A stretch of 64,000 nucleotides of DNA from Hymenobacter plasmatis (GCF_020711255.1 NZ_JAJFAW010000016.1:62001-126000); one strand, 5' to 3'. Positions 1 to 8,796 are shown, counted from the first letter of the stretch. The notes: generated from the letters alone by a model not told the origin. A program made the numbers and translations.

Positions 1-1568
1 AGCGAGGCACCCGAGTTCGTGACCAGGTGCACGTACTGGTACATCAGGGCGTAGCTGGCCTTGAGCGAGGTACGGTCGTTCAGGGAGTAGCGGGCCGATG
101 CGCGGGGCTCGAGGCCGCCGTATTGGTTGCTGCCGCTGCGGAAGCCGGTCAGGCGCAGGCCGCCTTCGAGCTGCAGCTTGTCGGTGGCTTTGAAGTTGTC
201 GGAGGCGTATAGGGCGCCGTCCAGGCCGTAGTAGCTCACATCGGACCCGAAGTTCACGCGGCCGTCGCCGGAATTGGCGTCCAGCCGGCCCACGCCGAAC
301 TTGTGCTGAGTGAGCTGCGCGCCGGCTTTGAGCACGTGCCGGTCGTTGGGGGTGTACTCAAAATCGGTGCGGCCGCTGTAGTCGGTGATGCTCGAGCCCA
401 GCTTGAAGCTGAACTGGTCGAGCTTGTTGGTCAGGTCGTATTTGTAATCCGAAACCGATACCGAGGTGTTGACGAAGAGCTTGGGCGAAAAAACGTGGTT
501 CCAGCGCAGCGTGCCGATGGTGTTGCCCCAGTTGAATTTAAAATCGAACCCGCCCGAGCTGTTGAACCCAAACGTGTCGCGGCCCAGGTAGCCGCTCAGA
601 AACAGCTGGTCTTTGTCGCCGAGCGTGTAGTTGGCCTTGGCGTTGAGGTCGTAGAAGTAGTAATCGGGAATGGGGCTGTAGTCTTCTTTTCCTTCGTTGG
701 CCTTGTTGAGGGCGCGCGTGAAAATGTCGAAATACGTGCGGCGGCCCGACACGATGAACGAGCCTTTGCCCTTGTTAATAGGCCCCTCGTAGGTGAGGCG
801 CGAAGAAATGAGGCCAACACCACCGGTGGCCACGTAGTGCTGGCGGTCACCCTCGCGCAACTTCACATCCACTACCGACGACAGCCGCCCGCCAAATTGA
901 GCTGGAAAGCCCGATTTGTACAGGTCCACGCTTTGCACGGCATCGGAGTTGAACACCGAAAACAGCCCAAACAAGTGGTTGGGGTTGTACACCAGGGCAT
1001 TGTCGAGGAGTACCAAGTTTTGGTCGGCCGAGCCGCCGCGCACAAACAGGCCGCTGGTGCCCTCGCCGCCGCTCTGAATGCCCGGCTTGAGCTGCAGCGT
1101 TTTCAGAATATCAACTTCGCCAAACAACGCCGGCAGCAGCTTGGCCTCCCGGATGCTGAGGTGCTCGACGCCCATTTGCGTGGTTTTGAGCTTCTCTTCC
1201 AGCGTGGCGGCGCCTTCTACCACCACTTCGCCGAGCTGGTTGCCACTTTCCTCCAGGGCCACGTTGAGGCGCTGGTTTTTGGTCAGGTTCAGCTCGCGGG
1301 TGATTTGCTGATACCCCACGAAGGCCACCACCACTTGGTGCCGCCCGGCCGGCAGGGGCAGGGAGAAATGGCCCAGGGAATCGGCTGCGGTGCCGGTATT
1401 GAGCGCTGGCACAGCCACGCTGGCTCCCGGTAGCGCTTCGCCGCGCGCGCCGCGCACCGTGCCGCTGAGCAGAAAGCGGGCTGCTTCCTGCGACCAGCCC
1501 ACCCGTGGCCAGCCCAAGCCTAACAATAACACTAATAATAAGTAACGCTTAGCAGAACCCACAGGCAT
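1..1568 (-). CDS. TonB-dependent receptor with carboxypeptidase-regulatory-like domain, partial (3' end beyond window)
   Basis: Outer-membrane TonB-dependent receptor; the first 522 codons are present and the gene runs off the left edge. Read on the minus strand from ATG at 1568 it begins MPVGSAKRYLLLVLLLG, a signal peptide ending near WSQ (about residue 26). A carboxypeptidase-regulatory-like beta-sandwich follows (about 32-115), then a plug domain with FVRGGSADQNLVLLDNALVY, then barrel strands. This is the Bacteroidota receptor type without a clear SusC signature. The substrate cannot be told because no SusD or transport partner is in view. A TACCTTTG box at 1591-1598 on the minus strand could be its -7 element, but I see no good -33 element. 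Family call is firm; ligand unknown. Confidence 0.88.
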   Translation of the reverse strand, partial: MPVGSAKRYLLLVLLLGLGWPRVGWSQEAARFLLSGTVRGARGEALPGASVAVPALNTGTAADSLGHFSLPLPAGRHQVVVAFVGYQQITRELNLTKNQRLNVALEESGNQLGEVVVEGAATLEEKLKTTQMGVEHLSIREAKLLPALFGEVDILKTLQLKPGIQSGGEGTSGLFVRGGSADQNLVLLDNALVYNPNHLFGLFSVFNSDAVQSVDLYKSGFPAQFGGRLSSVVDVKLREGDRQHYVATGGVGLISSRLTYEGPINKGKGSFIVSGRRTYFDIFTRALNKANEGKEDYSPIPDYYFYDLNAKANYTLGDKDQLFLSGYLGRDTFGFNSSGGFDFKFNWGNTIGTLRWNHVFSPKLFVNTSVSVSDYKYDLTNKLDQFSFKLGSSITDYSGRTDFEYTPNDRHVLKAGAQLTQHKFGVGRLDANSGDGRVNFGSDVSYYGLDGALYASDNFKATDKLQLEGGLRLTGFRSGSNQYGGLEPRASARYSLNDRTSLKASYALMYQYVHLVTNSGAS

Positions 1569-1673
1569 ACGGTAGCAATCGAGGAAAACACAAAGGTAGC
1601 GTGCTCTCCAACGCCCAGTCCGGCTGGATAGTTTGCCGCCCGCTCGCAGCCCCAGCAGCCGGAAACCGAGGAG

Positions 1674-1988
1674 CTAGCTTTTGCCCACAAACGGCTGCAG
1701 CGCCTGGCTGATTTGCGCGGCAGGCACCACGCCCGCCTGCCGCCACACCGGCTGCCCCTGATGGAAGAGAATGAGCGTGGGGATGCTCTGCACGCGGTAT
1801 TGCTGGGCCACCGCCGAGTTGCGGTCCACGTCAATCTTGATGACGCGCAGCTTGCCCCCGTGTTGGGCCGCTACCTGCTCCAGAATGGGCGCCATGGTTT
1901 TGCAGGGGCCGCACCAGGTGGCATAAAAATCGACCAGCACGGGCATGCCCGGGCTGTTGATGAGTTCGGGAAAGGATTTGCGTGGCAC
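1674..1988 (-). CDS. trxA: thioredoxin
   Basis: Cytoplasmic thiol-disulfide oxidoreductase of 104 residues, the normal length for thioredoxin. The redox motif WCGPC is at residues 25-29 within VDFYATWCGPCK, and the cis-proline segment SIPTLILF is present. No signal peptide, so it is not a periplasmic TlpA/ResA-type protein. It starts at ATG 1988. It lies 105 bp upstream of the TonB receptor gene on the same strand, but nothing suggests a functional link. The symbol is by family; the genome may hold other thioredoxins. Confidence 0.92.
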   Translation of the reverse strand: MPRKSFPELINSPGMPVLVDFYATWCGPCKTMAPILEQVAAQHGGKLRVIKIDVDRNSAVAQQYRVQSIPTLILFHQGQPVWRQAGVVPAAQISQALQPFVGKS

Positions 1989-2135
1989 GATGATGACGAA
2001 AGAAAGTGAACGAATGAATGACCCTGGTGCGGCATTCCTGGCTGGCCAGGGCCCACTTTCTAAACGAAAAAACCCGGCACATGGCCAGGCTTTCGTTGGT
2101 TTCGCTGCTTAAAAAGCTGCCCGTATGCTAAGTAT

Positions 2136-2588
2136 CTACTTGGTAACCACGCTCACGTCGTTGCCGACTTCGGGAAATACAAACCGGCCGCCCACGGCTT
2201 TCACGCCTTTTACCCGGCATTCCCAGGTGTAGCGGCCGGGAGCGGCGGCAGCCGCTTCCCCAGATTCGGTTTTGAAATACTGCGGGTCCGAAGGGTCGGT
2301 GGGGAACAGCACGTCGACGCCCGTTTGGCCCGTGGCCAACTCTTTCACCAGGAAGTAGTCTTTGCCGGTACGCTCGCTGTGCACCACAAACGTGGCCGTG
2401 TAGGGTCCCAGCTGGCCGTATTTATCGAGAATACCCATTTTGATTTGGGCGTTGGTGCTCACCATCCAGGTTTGGGCGTGCACCGAAGGCGCGGCCCCCA
2501 GCAGCAACAGGGCCGTGAGCACGCCGGCTACCCGGCCGGCCAGCGACGGCTGCTTGGTTGAGGTAACGAAGGGTACAGTTGTTATCAT
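2136..2588 (-). CDS. small secreted protein of unknown function
   Basis: A 150-residue protein with an N-terminal hydrophobic stretch (about residues 20-35, VLTALLLLGAAPSVHAQ) ending in a plausible signal-peptidase I site after HAQ. The mature part starts TWMVSTNAQIKMGILDK and looks like a small beta-rich domain; no catalytic motif or metal site is visible. The reverse-strand leader has TTTG followed 17 nt later by TATTTTCA, a weak match to the Bacteroidota promoter pattern. I do not recognise the family. It is probably periplasmic or extracellular. Confidence 0.7.
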   Translation of the reverse strand: MITTVPFVTSTKQPSLAGRVAGVLTALLLLGAAPSVHAQTWMVSTNAQIKMGILDKYGQLGPYTATFVVHSERTGKDYFLVKELATGQTGVDVLFPTDPSDPQYFKTESGEAAAAAPGRYTWECRVKGVKAVGGRFVFPEVGNDVSVVTK

Positions 2589-2754
2589 GTTTGAAAATAG
2601 TAAAAGTTATATGAAACAAAGAGTAAATTAAGCTATGCGAGTAAGCTCAACACAGGCCAAGGTAGCGCATAGTAAGCATATCAGCAACTTGTGAAAGTTG
2701 AACGGTGTTAGCTCAATAAATCACCCTCATTCTAACCCGCCCCTTTTGCAGCTT

Positions 2755-3084
2755 ATGGCAAGGCAGCGCCCACGGCCCTCGGCATGGCCGGATCTCGATT
2801 CACCGGCCGCTGTTGGCCCCCAATGCGGCCTGTGCGAGCGGGAGGTACAAGCCACTTCCCGCCACCACTTGGTACCGCGCGAAGAAGGGGGTAAATACGG
2901 CCCCACGGTTGAGCTGTGCCAGCCTTGCCACAGCAGTGTGCACCGCTTCCTAAGCAATCGAGACCTGGCCCGGCGCTACTCTTCGGTTGAGCTGTTGCGC
3001 GCCGCCGAGGAGCTGCAAACCTATCTGCGCTGGATTCGAAAGCAGCGCGTAGAGCGCATCGCCAACCGCCGCGGCCGGCGCTGA
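2755..3084 (+). CDS. HNH-like zinc protein, possible nuclease
   Basis: A 109-residue protein when started at the ATG at 2755; a longer TTG start at 2698 is possible but adds an unconserved-looking leader. Two CxxC knuckles (C24/C27 and C55/C58) bracket a double histidine (H37-H38 in SRHHLVPRE), followed by CHSSVH. This layout (CGLC..HHLVP..CQPCHSSVH) is that of small HNH endonuclease-like proteins with a structural zinc. The C-terminus is basic (RKQRVERIANRRGRR), which would suit nucleic-acid binding. Nuclease activity is inferred from the family only. It stands alone, convergent with sbcC across a repeat-bearing gap. Confidence 0.72.
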   Translation: MARQRPRPSAWPDLDSPAAVGPQCGLCEREVQATSRHHLVPREEGGKYGPTVELCQPCHSSVHRFLSNRDLARRYSSVELLRAAEELQTYLRWIRKQRVERIANRRGRR

Positions 3085-3120
3085 GAATCTATGCAGTTGC
3101 CCAAAAAGACGCAAAAAGAA

Positions 3121-3265
3121 CTGTCATGCTGAGCGCAGCCGAAGCATCTCTACCTCGTGACTAATCATTTTAAGCGCCTGTCATGCAGAGCGCAGCGAAG
3201 CATCTTATCAGGTTAGCTCAAGTCGTTCCGCGGTGATAAGATGCTTCGCTGCGCTCTGCATGACA
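3121..3265. repeat. palindromic repeat element (REP-like), copy 1
   Basis: A half copy at 3121-3151 (ctgtcatgctgagcgcag...) is followed by a complete palindrome at 3179-3265. The two arms (3179-3210 and 3234-3265) are 32 bp and perfectly complementary, around a 23-bp centre that contains TTAGCTCAA and gttccgcgg. The left arm is identical over 32 bp to the left arm at 14428-14459. It lies between the convergent HNH-like gene and sbcC, as expected of REP/BIME-type or MITE-like elements that settle 3' of genes. Confidence 0.85.
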
Positions 3266-3298
3266 GACGTAAGGGTTTAAGTATCTATAAACGAAGCC

Positions 3299-6200
3299 CT
3301 ACAGCCCAATTACCCGAATTGAGCTGATGCCGCCTGCACCCTTGCGCACGTTGATTTGGGTGCTCACCCGTTCCTTCAGGGCCTCGACGTGGGAGATGAT
3401 GCCGATTGTTTTGCCCGTGCCTTGCAGCATCTCCAATGCCGTGAGGGCTACGTCGAGCGCATCGGGGTCCAGAGTGCCGAAGCCTTCATCAATGAACAGC
3501 GTGTCAATCTGAGTCTTGCGGCCGGCCAACTCACTTAGGCCAAGGGCCAGGGCCAGGCTCACCAGGAAGCTTTCGCCTCCCGAAAGAGAGTTCATGGAAC
3601 GGGTGCTGCCGGCCTGGTACTCGTCCAGAATCAGCAGGTCGAGGTGCTCCTCAGGGTTGCGCAGGATGTGGTAGCGGTCAGTGAGGCGGGTGAGGTGGCG
3701 GTTGGCCAGGTCCACCAGGCGGGCCAGGGTGAGGCCCTGGGCAAACTCGCTGAATTTCTTGCCGTCGGCCGAGCCGATGACCTCGGCCAGGCCGCGCCAG
3801 CGCCGGGCTTCCTGCTGCTGCTTTTCGAGCTCCGCGGCCAGTGCGGCGTGGCGTTCCAGGCCGGTGCGGTGGCTACTGAGGCGCTCCTGCCGCTGCCCCA
3901 GCTGCTGATGGATGGCGGCCAGCTGCTCGCGGTTGGCCTGCAGCAGGCCGGCTATGGTTTCGGCCGGGTCGGGGGTAAGGGCGCGGGCTTGCTCACTGTG
4001 AAGCTGGCCGGCCAGGTCGGTCAGGGTTTGCTGGGTGATGGCCAGGTCCTGCTCGTGCTGCTGGAGCTGGCCGGCTAGGCGGCGCACCTCGGCATCGGGC
4101 AGGAGCAGGGCGGCCAGGGCCGAGGGGTCGGGCACCAGGCCGGCAGTTTCGAGGCTAGCCACCAAGGCCGCGTGCTGGGTGGCGCGCTCCAGTTGCTGCC
4201 GGGCGGCGTCCTGCTCGCGCTGGCGCAGCTGGTTTTCGGCGGTAGTCAGGTCGGTTTCGTGCTTCTGGAGCTGCTGGTCGGCTTCGGTTAGCTGTTTGTC
4301 AGCTCGTTGAGCTGCGGCTTCCAGCTGCTCGCGGGCCGCTGCTACATCGGGGCCAGCAAAGAGCTGCTGACGCTGCTCCTTTTGGGTCTTAATGGCTTCG
4401 TGTTCGGCCAGCAGCTCGGCCTTGCGGGTGCGCAACCAGGCGTCCACCTCGGCTTTGTCCTGCTCGTCCTTCGCCAAACCTACTTCGGCCGCCGCCAGCT
4501 CTTTTTCGGCCTCGGTCTGGGCCTTCTGCTTGTTCTGGAATTCTGTGCCCAGCCCTTTGAGCCGGTCAATCAGCTCAGGCCCGTTTTCGCCGGAGAAGGT
4601 CAGGCCAAAGCTGCTGCTCAGGCTCGCCAGCTGCTCCCGCACCAGGGGCTCGCGCTCCCGGGCATCGGCCAGGTCGGCGCTTACCTGCGTCATTTCGGTG
4701 GTCAGTTCCAGGTGCTGGTCAGTGGCTTGCTGAACGCGGCTTTCGGCCTTGGAAAGCACAAGCTCCAGGGCCTGCCGATGCTGTTCCAGCTCCCGCAGCA
4801 GCGGTCCCAGCGCCCGCACCTGCGCAAAAGCATCGGCTTCCTCGGCCTCGGCGAGCGGGGCCGGTGTGCCGGGGCCAGGCTGCGCCAGACCACCGTTGTT
4901 TTCGAGCATGCCGGTCAGGGCCTGCACGCGGTTGAGCCGGGCGTTGAGGGCACGGACGCGCTTGCCCAATTCTTCCTCACGCTCCCGGTCGGCGCGTACC
5001 GATTCGGCATTCACGCCCAATTCACCGGCAGCGTACGGGTGCTCGGTAGCCCCGCACAATGGGCAGGGCTCACCCGCCGTGAGATGCTCGCGGGCTTCTT
5101 CGTGCGTTAGAATCAGGTGGTGAGCCTGAATAAGGCGCCGTAGGTCGTTCTGGGCCCATTCCTGGTCGGCGTGCTGCTGGCGGAGGGTTGTTTCGTGGTG
5201 CTGCAGGCGCGTGAGCCACTGGTCGCGTTGGGCGGTGGCGGTTTGCTGCTGCTCGCGCACGGCGCTCAGTTGCTCGGTGGCGGTGGCAGCTTCAGCGCGG
5301 CCCTGGGTGCCGGCTGCAATGGCAGCAGTGAGGCGCAGCTGCAGCGTGCGTTCGGCTTGCAGCAGCCGGCCCAGTTCCGCCCGCAGGTGGTCCCAGTCCT
5401 GAAGGCTGCCCGTGAGGGCGGGGAGGGCTTCGCCGAGCTCGGTGAGATGCAGGTTCTTAGTAAGCCATTCCTGCACGGAGTGGAGCTGCTGCCGCAGCTC
5501 GCGCAGCCGGGCGCTAGCTGCCTCGGTAGCCGCTTTGAGCTGTTTGCACCGCTCGTTTTTAAGCTCATATTCCTGGCGATGCTCCCGTAGGCGCTTATCA
5601 GCTTCCTGAACCTGCAAATCCAGCTTTTCGGCTTCGCGGAGACGGGGTTCCTGGTCGCGGCGGGTCGCGGCGGCGGTTTCTCGCGCTTCGGCGGCGGTAG
5701 CGCGGGCCTGGCGGGCGGCGGTCACCTGAGCCTGCAGTTGGGGCAGCTGCTGGCGCAGCTGCTCGGCCTCGCGGGTGAGGTGCCGCAGCTGCTCGTCGGT
5801 TTTTTGCAGCAGGGCCCACGGCGTTTGGAAGGGGAGGGCCTGCTCGTGCCGGGCCACGCGCTGGCGCACCGGCGTGAGGGTTTCGGCCTGGGCCGTGAGC
5901 TGGTGCAGGCGCGACTGGCTGCGCTGCTGCTGCCCGGCCAGCTCTTCGAGGCGGCGGCGCCAGGTTTGGGCTTCGGTCAGGCGCTGCTGCTCGGCGGTGG
6001 CGCGCTGCACGTGCTGGGTTAGCTCCTGTACGTCGGCTTCCAGCTCTGCTACTTCTTCGGGGCTTAGCAGGGCTACGCCGGCCAGGCCGGCGCGCAGGGT
6101 TTCTACCCGTTGGGTTTCCTGCTTGGCGCGCTCGTAGGCTGCCCGGGAAATGTCGGAGTATTTACGCGTGTCCGTCAGCTTTTCCAGCAGCTGGGCCCGC

Positions 6201-6715
6201 TCGCCGGCGGTCGATTTCAGGAACTTGGTAAACTCGCCCTGAGCCAGGAGCACCGAGCGCAGAAACTGCCGGTATTCCAGCCCACTAAGCTCGGCCACCT
6301 TGGCTGGCACCCGCGACTTGTAGGTTTCCAGAAAGGGCCAGGTTTCCTCGCCGTCCACTATTTTCTGCTCGCTCAGCTCCATTTTAGAGTCCTGCAGCGG
6401 GCCGTCGGCCCGGCGGCGGGCGCGGTGCTGGCCCCACTTGGCCCGGTACACCCCGCCACTGGCCTGGAACTCAACTTCGGCCCAACTCTCGCCCGTACCG
6501 TGGCTCATCACGTGTTCGGGGCCGCTGCCGTCGTGGCGCGGCACCTGCCCGTAGAGGGCCAGCGTGATGGCGTCGAGAATGGTGGTTTTGCCCGCCCCCG
6601 TGGGCCCGGTAATGGCAAACAGCCCCGCATCGGACAAGGGGCTATTGCCGAAGTCTACCTCGTGCTCACCGCGCAGGGAGTTCAGGTTAAAGAAACGGAC
6701 GCGGAGAATCTTCAT
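3299..6715 (-). CDS. sbcC: exonuclease SbcC, ATPase subunit (Rad50-like)
   Basis: ATPase subunit of the SbcCD (Mre11-Rad50-type) complex, which opens hairpins and trims DNA ends. It has 1138 residues, within the family range. Walker A is GPTGAGKT (residues 37-44). Very long Gln/Glu/Ala-rich coiled coils follow, split by a zinc hook CPLC (C551/C554). The C-terminal lobe has the ABC signature LSGGESFLVSLALALG and Walker B IDTLFIDEGFGTLDPDALD. Its ATG overlaps the end of sbcD by 4 bp (ATGA), so the two are translationally coupled. Confidence 0.97.
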   Translation of the reverse strand: MKILRVRFFNLNSLRGEHEVDFGNSPLSDAGLFAITGPTGAGKTTILDAITLALYGQVPRHDGSGPEHVMSHGTGESWAEVEFQASGGVYRAKWGQHRARRRADGPLQDSKMELSEQKIVDGEETWPFLETYKSRVPAKVAELSGLEYRQFLRSVLLAQGEFTKFLKSTAGERAQLLEKLTDTRKYSDISRAAYERAKQETQRVETLRAGLAGVALLSPEEVAELEADVQELTQHVQRATAEQQRLTEAQTWRRRLEELAGQQQRSQSRLHQLTAQAETLTPVRQRVARHEQALPFQTPWALLQKTDEQLRHLTREAEQLRQQLPQLQAQVTAARQARATAAEARETAAATRRDQEPRLREAEKLDLQVQEADKRLREHRQEYELKNERCKQLKAATEAASARLRELRQQLHSVQEWLTKNLHLTELGEALPALTGSLQDWDHLRAELGRLLQAERTLQLRLTAAIAAGTQGRAEAATATEQLSAVREQQQTATAQRDQWLTRLQHHETTLRQQHADQEWAQNDLRRLIQAHHLILTHEEAREHLTAGEPCPLCGATEHPYAAGELGVNAESVRADREREEELGKRVRALNARLNRVQALTGMLENNGGLAQPGPGTPAPLAEAEEADAFAQVRALGPLLRELEQHRQALELVLSKAESRVQQATDQHLELTTEMTQVSADLADAREREPLVREQLASLSSSFGLTFSGENGPELIDRLKGLGTEFQNKQKAQTEAEKELAAAEVGLAKDEQDKAEVDAWLRTRKAELLAEHEAIKTQKEQRQQLFAGPDVAAAREQLEAAAQRADKQLTEADQQLQKHETDLTTAENQLRQREQDAARQQLERATQHAALVASLETAGLVPDPSALAALLLPDAEVRRLAGQLQQHEQDLAITQQTLTDLAGQLHSEQARALTPDPAETIAGLLQANREQLAAIHQQLGQRQERLSSHRTGLERHAALAAELEKQQQEARRWRGLAEVIGSADGKKFSEFAQGLTLARLVDLANRHLTRLTDRYHILRNPEEHLDLLILDEYQAGSTRSMNSLSGGESFLVSLALALGLSELAGRKTQIDTLFIDEGFGTLDPDALDVALTALEMLQGTGKTIGIISHVEALKERVSTQINVRKGAGGISSIRVIGL

Positions 6716-7950
6716 GCGTGGGGCATCCCTTCCAATAGTTCATCAAATGCGGCCAGCAACTCGGCCCGGCCGGCTTCCGGCTCGCTTTCCAAGCGCTGCG
6801 CAAATACCTGGCGCTCGGTAAAATCGTGTAGGCTGGGCGTGAGCGGGGCCTCGTCGCCGACAGCTTCGCCCAGGGGCCGCAGCTTCACCAGGCGCAGGTG
6901 GCGGCGGGCCAGCACTTCCACCTGCTTGCGGTCTAGGTCCTGAATCACTTTAAGCAGCGCTTCGGCTACTTCCAGCTGCGTGAGCTCGGAGCGTACTTCC
7001 ACGTCGACCCAGGCGGGCAGCAGGTAGCCGGTGTTGTCGTAGGCCACGAGCAGGCCCAGCACCTCGTCCAGTTCCCCATGAAAACGCAGCAGCCGGCGCG
7101 TGCCCGGCACGGGCAGGGCCGTGAGCGTAGCCAGCTTGCCGCCGGCAAAATCCAGCAGCAGCACTTCTTTGCCGTGGTCTATTTCTGAAAACGACAGCGC
7201 AATCGGCGACCCCGAGTAGCGAATGTGCTCGCGCCCGCCCACGCGCTGGGGCCGGTGCAAGTGCCCCAGGGCCACGTAATCGAATATTTCCGGGAAATGC
7301 TCGGCCGTGACCTGGCCCAGGTTGCCCACGTGAATGGTGCGCTCGGAGTCTGATGGCGCCGCGCCGGCGGCGTAGAGGTGGCCAGTGGCCAGCACGGGCA
7401 GGCCATCGGCTTTCAGCTGCCACACGTGCTCCACTTCGGCGACGCGGGCGTAGTGGTCGGCAATACCTTGCTTGAGGCGGGCTTCGCGCTCCTCGGCCGT
7501 TTCGCCGGGCACCGACAGGCGCACGTCGCGGTCGCGCAGGAAGGGCACGGCGCACACCACCAGCCCGGGCTGCCCGGCAGCATTATTCAAAATCAATACT
7601 TGGTCCTCGAAGCAATCGGGCACGCAGCCCACCACGTGCACCCGCAGGTGGCGCAGCAGCCGGGCCGGGGCATTGAGGGTAGCCGGCGAGTCGTGGTTGC
7701 CGCCCACCACCACAATATCGCGGCACTCGGTGGACTGCATTTGCAGCAGGAAGTCGTAGTACAGCTCCAGCGCCTGGTTGGAGGGCGAGCCGCTATCGAA
7801 AACGTCGCCGGCAATCACCAGGATTTCCACGGCGTGCTCGCGCACCGTGGCCACCAGCCAGTGCAGGAAGTGGCGGTGCTCGTCGGTGCGCTCGTGGCCG
7901 CTAATGAAACGCTGGCCGAGGTGCCAGTCGGCGGTGTGGAGGACGCGCAT
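6712..7950 (-). CDS. sbcD: exonuclease SbcD, nuclease subunit (Mre11-like)
   Basis: Mn-dependent phosphoesterase subunit of SbcCD, 412 residues. The metal ligands of the Mre11 fold are visible: DWH at residues 8-10, GDVFDSG (D49), GGNHDSP (N85/H86), then later ATGHLYAAG and ALGHLHRPQ. The C-terminal 150 residues are the cap domain. The gene is first in the sbcD-sbcC operon, and the 4-bp overlap fixes the reading frame of both. Its promoter is probably the TTTG-N18-TATCTTTG at 7967-7996. Confidence 0.96.
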   Translation of the reverse strand: MRVLHTADWHLGQRFISGHERTDEHRHFLHWLVATVREHAVEILVIAGDVFDSGSPSNQALELYYDFLLQMQSTECRDIVVVGGNHDSPATLNAPARLLRHLRVHVVGCVPDCFEDQVLILNNAAGQPGLVVCAVPFLRDRDVRLSVPGETAEEREARLKQGIADHYARVAEVEHVWQLKADGLPVLATGHLYAAGAAPSDSERTIHVGNLGQVTAEHFPEIFDYVALGHLHRPQRVGGREHIRYSGSPIALSFSEIDHGKEVLLLDFAGGKLATLTALPVPGTRRLLRFHGELDEVLGLLVAYDNTGYLLPAWVDVEVRSELTQLEVAEALLKVIQDLDRKQVEVLARRHLRLVKLRPLGEAVGDEAPLTPSLHDFTERQVFAQRLESEPEAGRAELLAAFDELLEGMPHA

Positions 7951-7966
7951 AGGGTAGAGATAATCT

Positions 7967-7996
7967 CAAAGATACCCATGCGGCAAGAAATGCAAA
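7967..7996 (-). promoter_or_regulatory. promoter of sbcDC
   Basis: On the minus strand, TTTG (7993-7996) is followed after 18 nt by TATCTTTG (7967-7974). This fits the Bacteroidota housekeeping pattern TTTG-N19-21-TAnnTTTG with a slightly short spacer. The -7 box ends 16 nt upstream of the sbcD ATG. The -33 region overlaps the U-tract side of the neighbouring terminator hairpin. Confidence 0.6.
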
Positions 7997-8021
7997 AAGC
8001 CCCGGCGGGGGATGCCGAGGC
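7994..8021 (-). terminator. probable intrinsic terminator (minus strand)
   Basis: Arms 7999-8006 and 8014-8021 form a GC-rich stem with one mismatch around a 7-nt loop. On the minus strand the hairpin is followed by a run of T. It would stop transcripts coming from the SnoaL-like gene and the PIN remnant before they enter sbcD. Confidence 0.6.
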
Positions 8022-8046
8022 CTATTGCGGTTTAGCATAATACCAG

Positions 8047-8214
8047 TCAAGCAGTAAGGTATTCGGCAATTGTCAGAATCCGGGTTTTGTTCTGCCTACC
8101 CAGTATTAGGAGGTCCTTATCGCCGGTCAGGAGGTGAGTTGCTTTGCTATCAATGGCAAGGGAAAATAGAAAGTTGGCTTTTGAATCCCTTGAATTTCGG
8201 CCGCTGGGCCATAG
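8047..8214 (-). pseudogene. remnant of a PIN-domain toxin (C-terminal part only)
   Basis: On the minus strand this frame reads RDSKANFLFSLAIDSKAT, then HLLTGDKDLLILG and ILTIAEYLTA, then stop (TCA at 8047-8049). That is the C-terminal third of a VapC-like PIN-domain protein of the 'putative toxin-antitoxin system toxin component, PIN family' type: the D of TGDKDLL is a conserved active-site acidic residue. In the same frame a stop (8215-8217) lies just upstream and no start or N-terminal PIN sequence is present. The gene is therefore truncated, and no antitoxin gene is next to it. The sequence is visibly less GC-rich than the neighbours. Confidence 0.72.
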
Positions 8215-8234
8215 CTAAAATCTGTCAAGCAGTT

Positions 8235-8651
8235 TTATCCTTTGGAAGCCATTGCTTCCCCATAGGAGTCATAATATTCTCTGTGCTCATATAATTTCCC
8301 ATCTCTGAAATAAAATACCATGGCCCAGTCTCCCGAATAAGGGTTCCCTGTTTTCTTCGATTTTGCATCCCAGTGCCCAAGGGCAACTACCTTATTGCCC
8401 TCTCCGATAAGTTCTTTAACCTCGAATTTGGGGAAATCCTTGTTTGCATAAATCAGCCTGAAAAATTCTTCTACCCCTTTTTTGCCGTTGTAGACTTGTG
8501 CATAAGGCAGTATCTCGGTGGGCCCGGGACAGGTCCATTTAATATCATCGGTAACTAGGTCGAGAATAGCGGGAACATTACCCTGGCCGAAATAGTCAAA
8601 GACTGCCTGAGCCATCTCTTTGTTTGTCTTTACAGTCGTATCCGTTTCCAT
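8235..8651 (-). CDS. SnoaL-like / nuclear transport factor 2 family protein
   Basis: A 138-residue protein of the NTF2-like alpha+beta barrel superfamily, starting METDTTVKTNKEMAQAVFDY. Typical features are the helix ending YFGQGNVPAILDLVTDDIKW, the G/P-rich turn WTCPGPTEILPYAQVYNGKKG, and the C-terminal strand FRDGKLYEHREYYD. Members include polyketide cyclases and many stress-linked small proteins with unknown ligands, so no reaction is assigned. I chose ATG 8651 rather than an upstream ATG at 8702, because the intervening 17 codons are AT-rich leader containing a promoter-like -7 box. Base composition is lower in GC than most neighbours. Confidence 0.82.
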   Translation of the reverse strand: METDTTVKTNKEMAQAVFDYFGQGNVPAILDLVTDDIKWTCPGPTEILPYAQVYNGKKGVEEFFRLIYANKDFPKFEVKELIGEGNKVVALGHWDAKSKKTGNPYSGDWAMVFYFRDGKLYEHREYYDSYGEAMASKG

Positions 8652-8675
8652 TTTTATAATTTTAATTGTTAAAAT

Positions 8676-8706
8676 TAAATTTATAAAAATTTTGCCCGTC
8701 ACACAA
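8676..8706 (-). promoter_or_regulatory. putative promoter of the SnoaL-like gene
   Basis: On the minus strand TTG (8704-8706), a 20-nt spacer and TAAATTTA (8676-8683) match the TTTG-N19-21-TAnnTTTG pattern with one mismatch in the -7 box. The box ends 24 nt before the chosen ATG, which supports the shorter start. Confidence 0.45.
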
Positions 8707-8796
8707 CATCTTTATTGCCGCTGTTACTAGCGGGGAATTAGTGGCAAGGATTTCAAACCGAACCACTTGCTACTACTGAGTTTGCGCCACGAGAGG

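Noticed and set aside
3121..3265. CRISPR array candidate
   Set aside because: The repeats are inverted arms of palindromes, not direct repeats with regular spacers, and no cas genes are present.
8070..8294. 74-codon plus-strand frame between sbcD and the SnoaL-like gene
   Set aside because: The opposite strand carries the recognisable PIN-toxin remnant and SnoaL-like gene end; the plus-strand product has no protein-like pattern.
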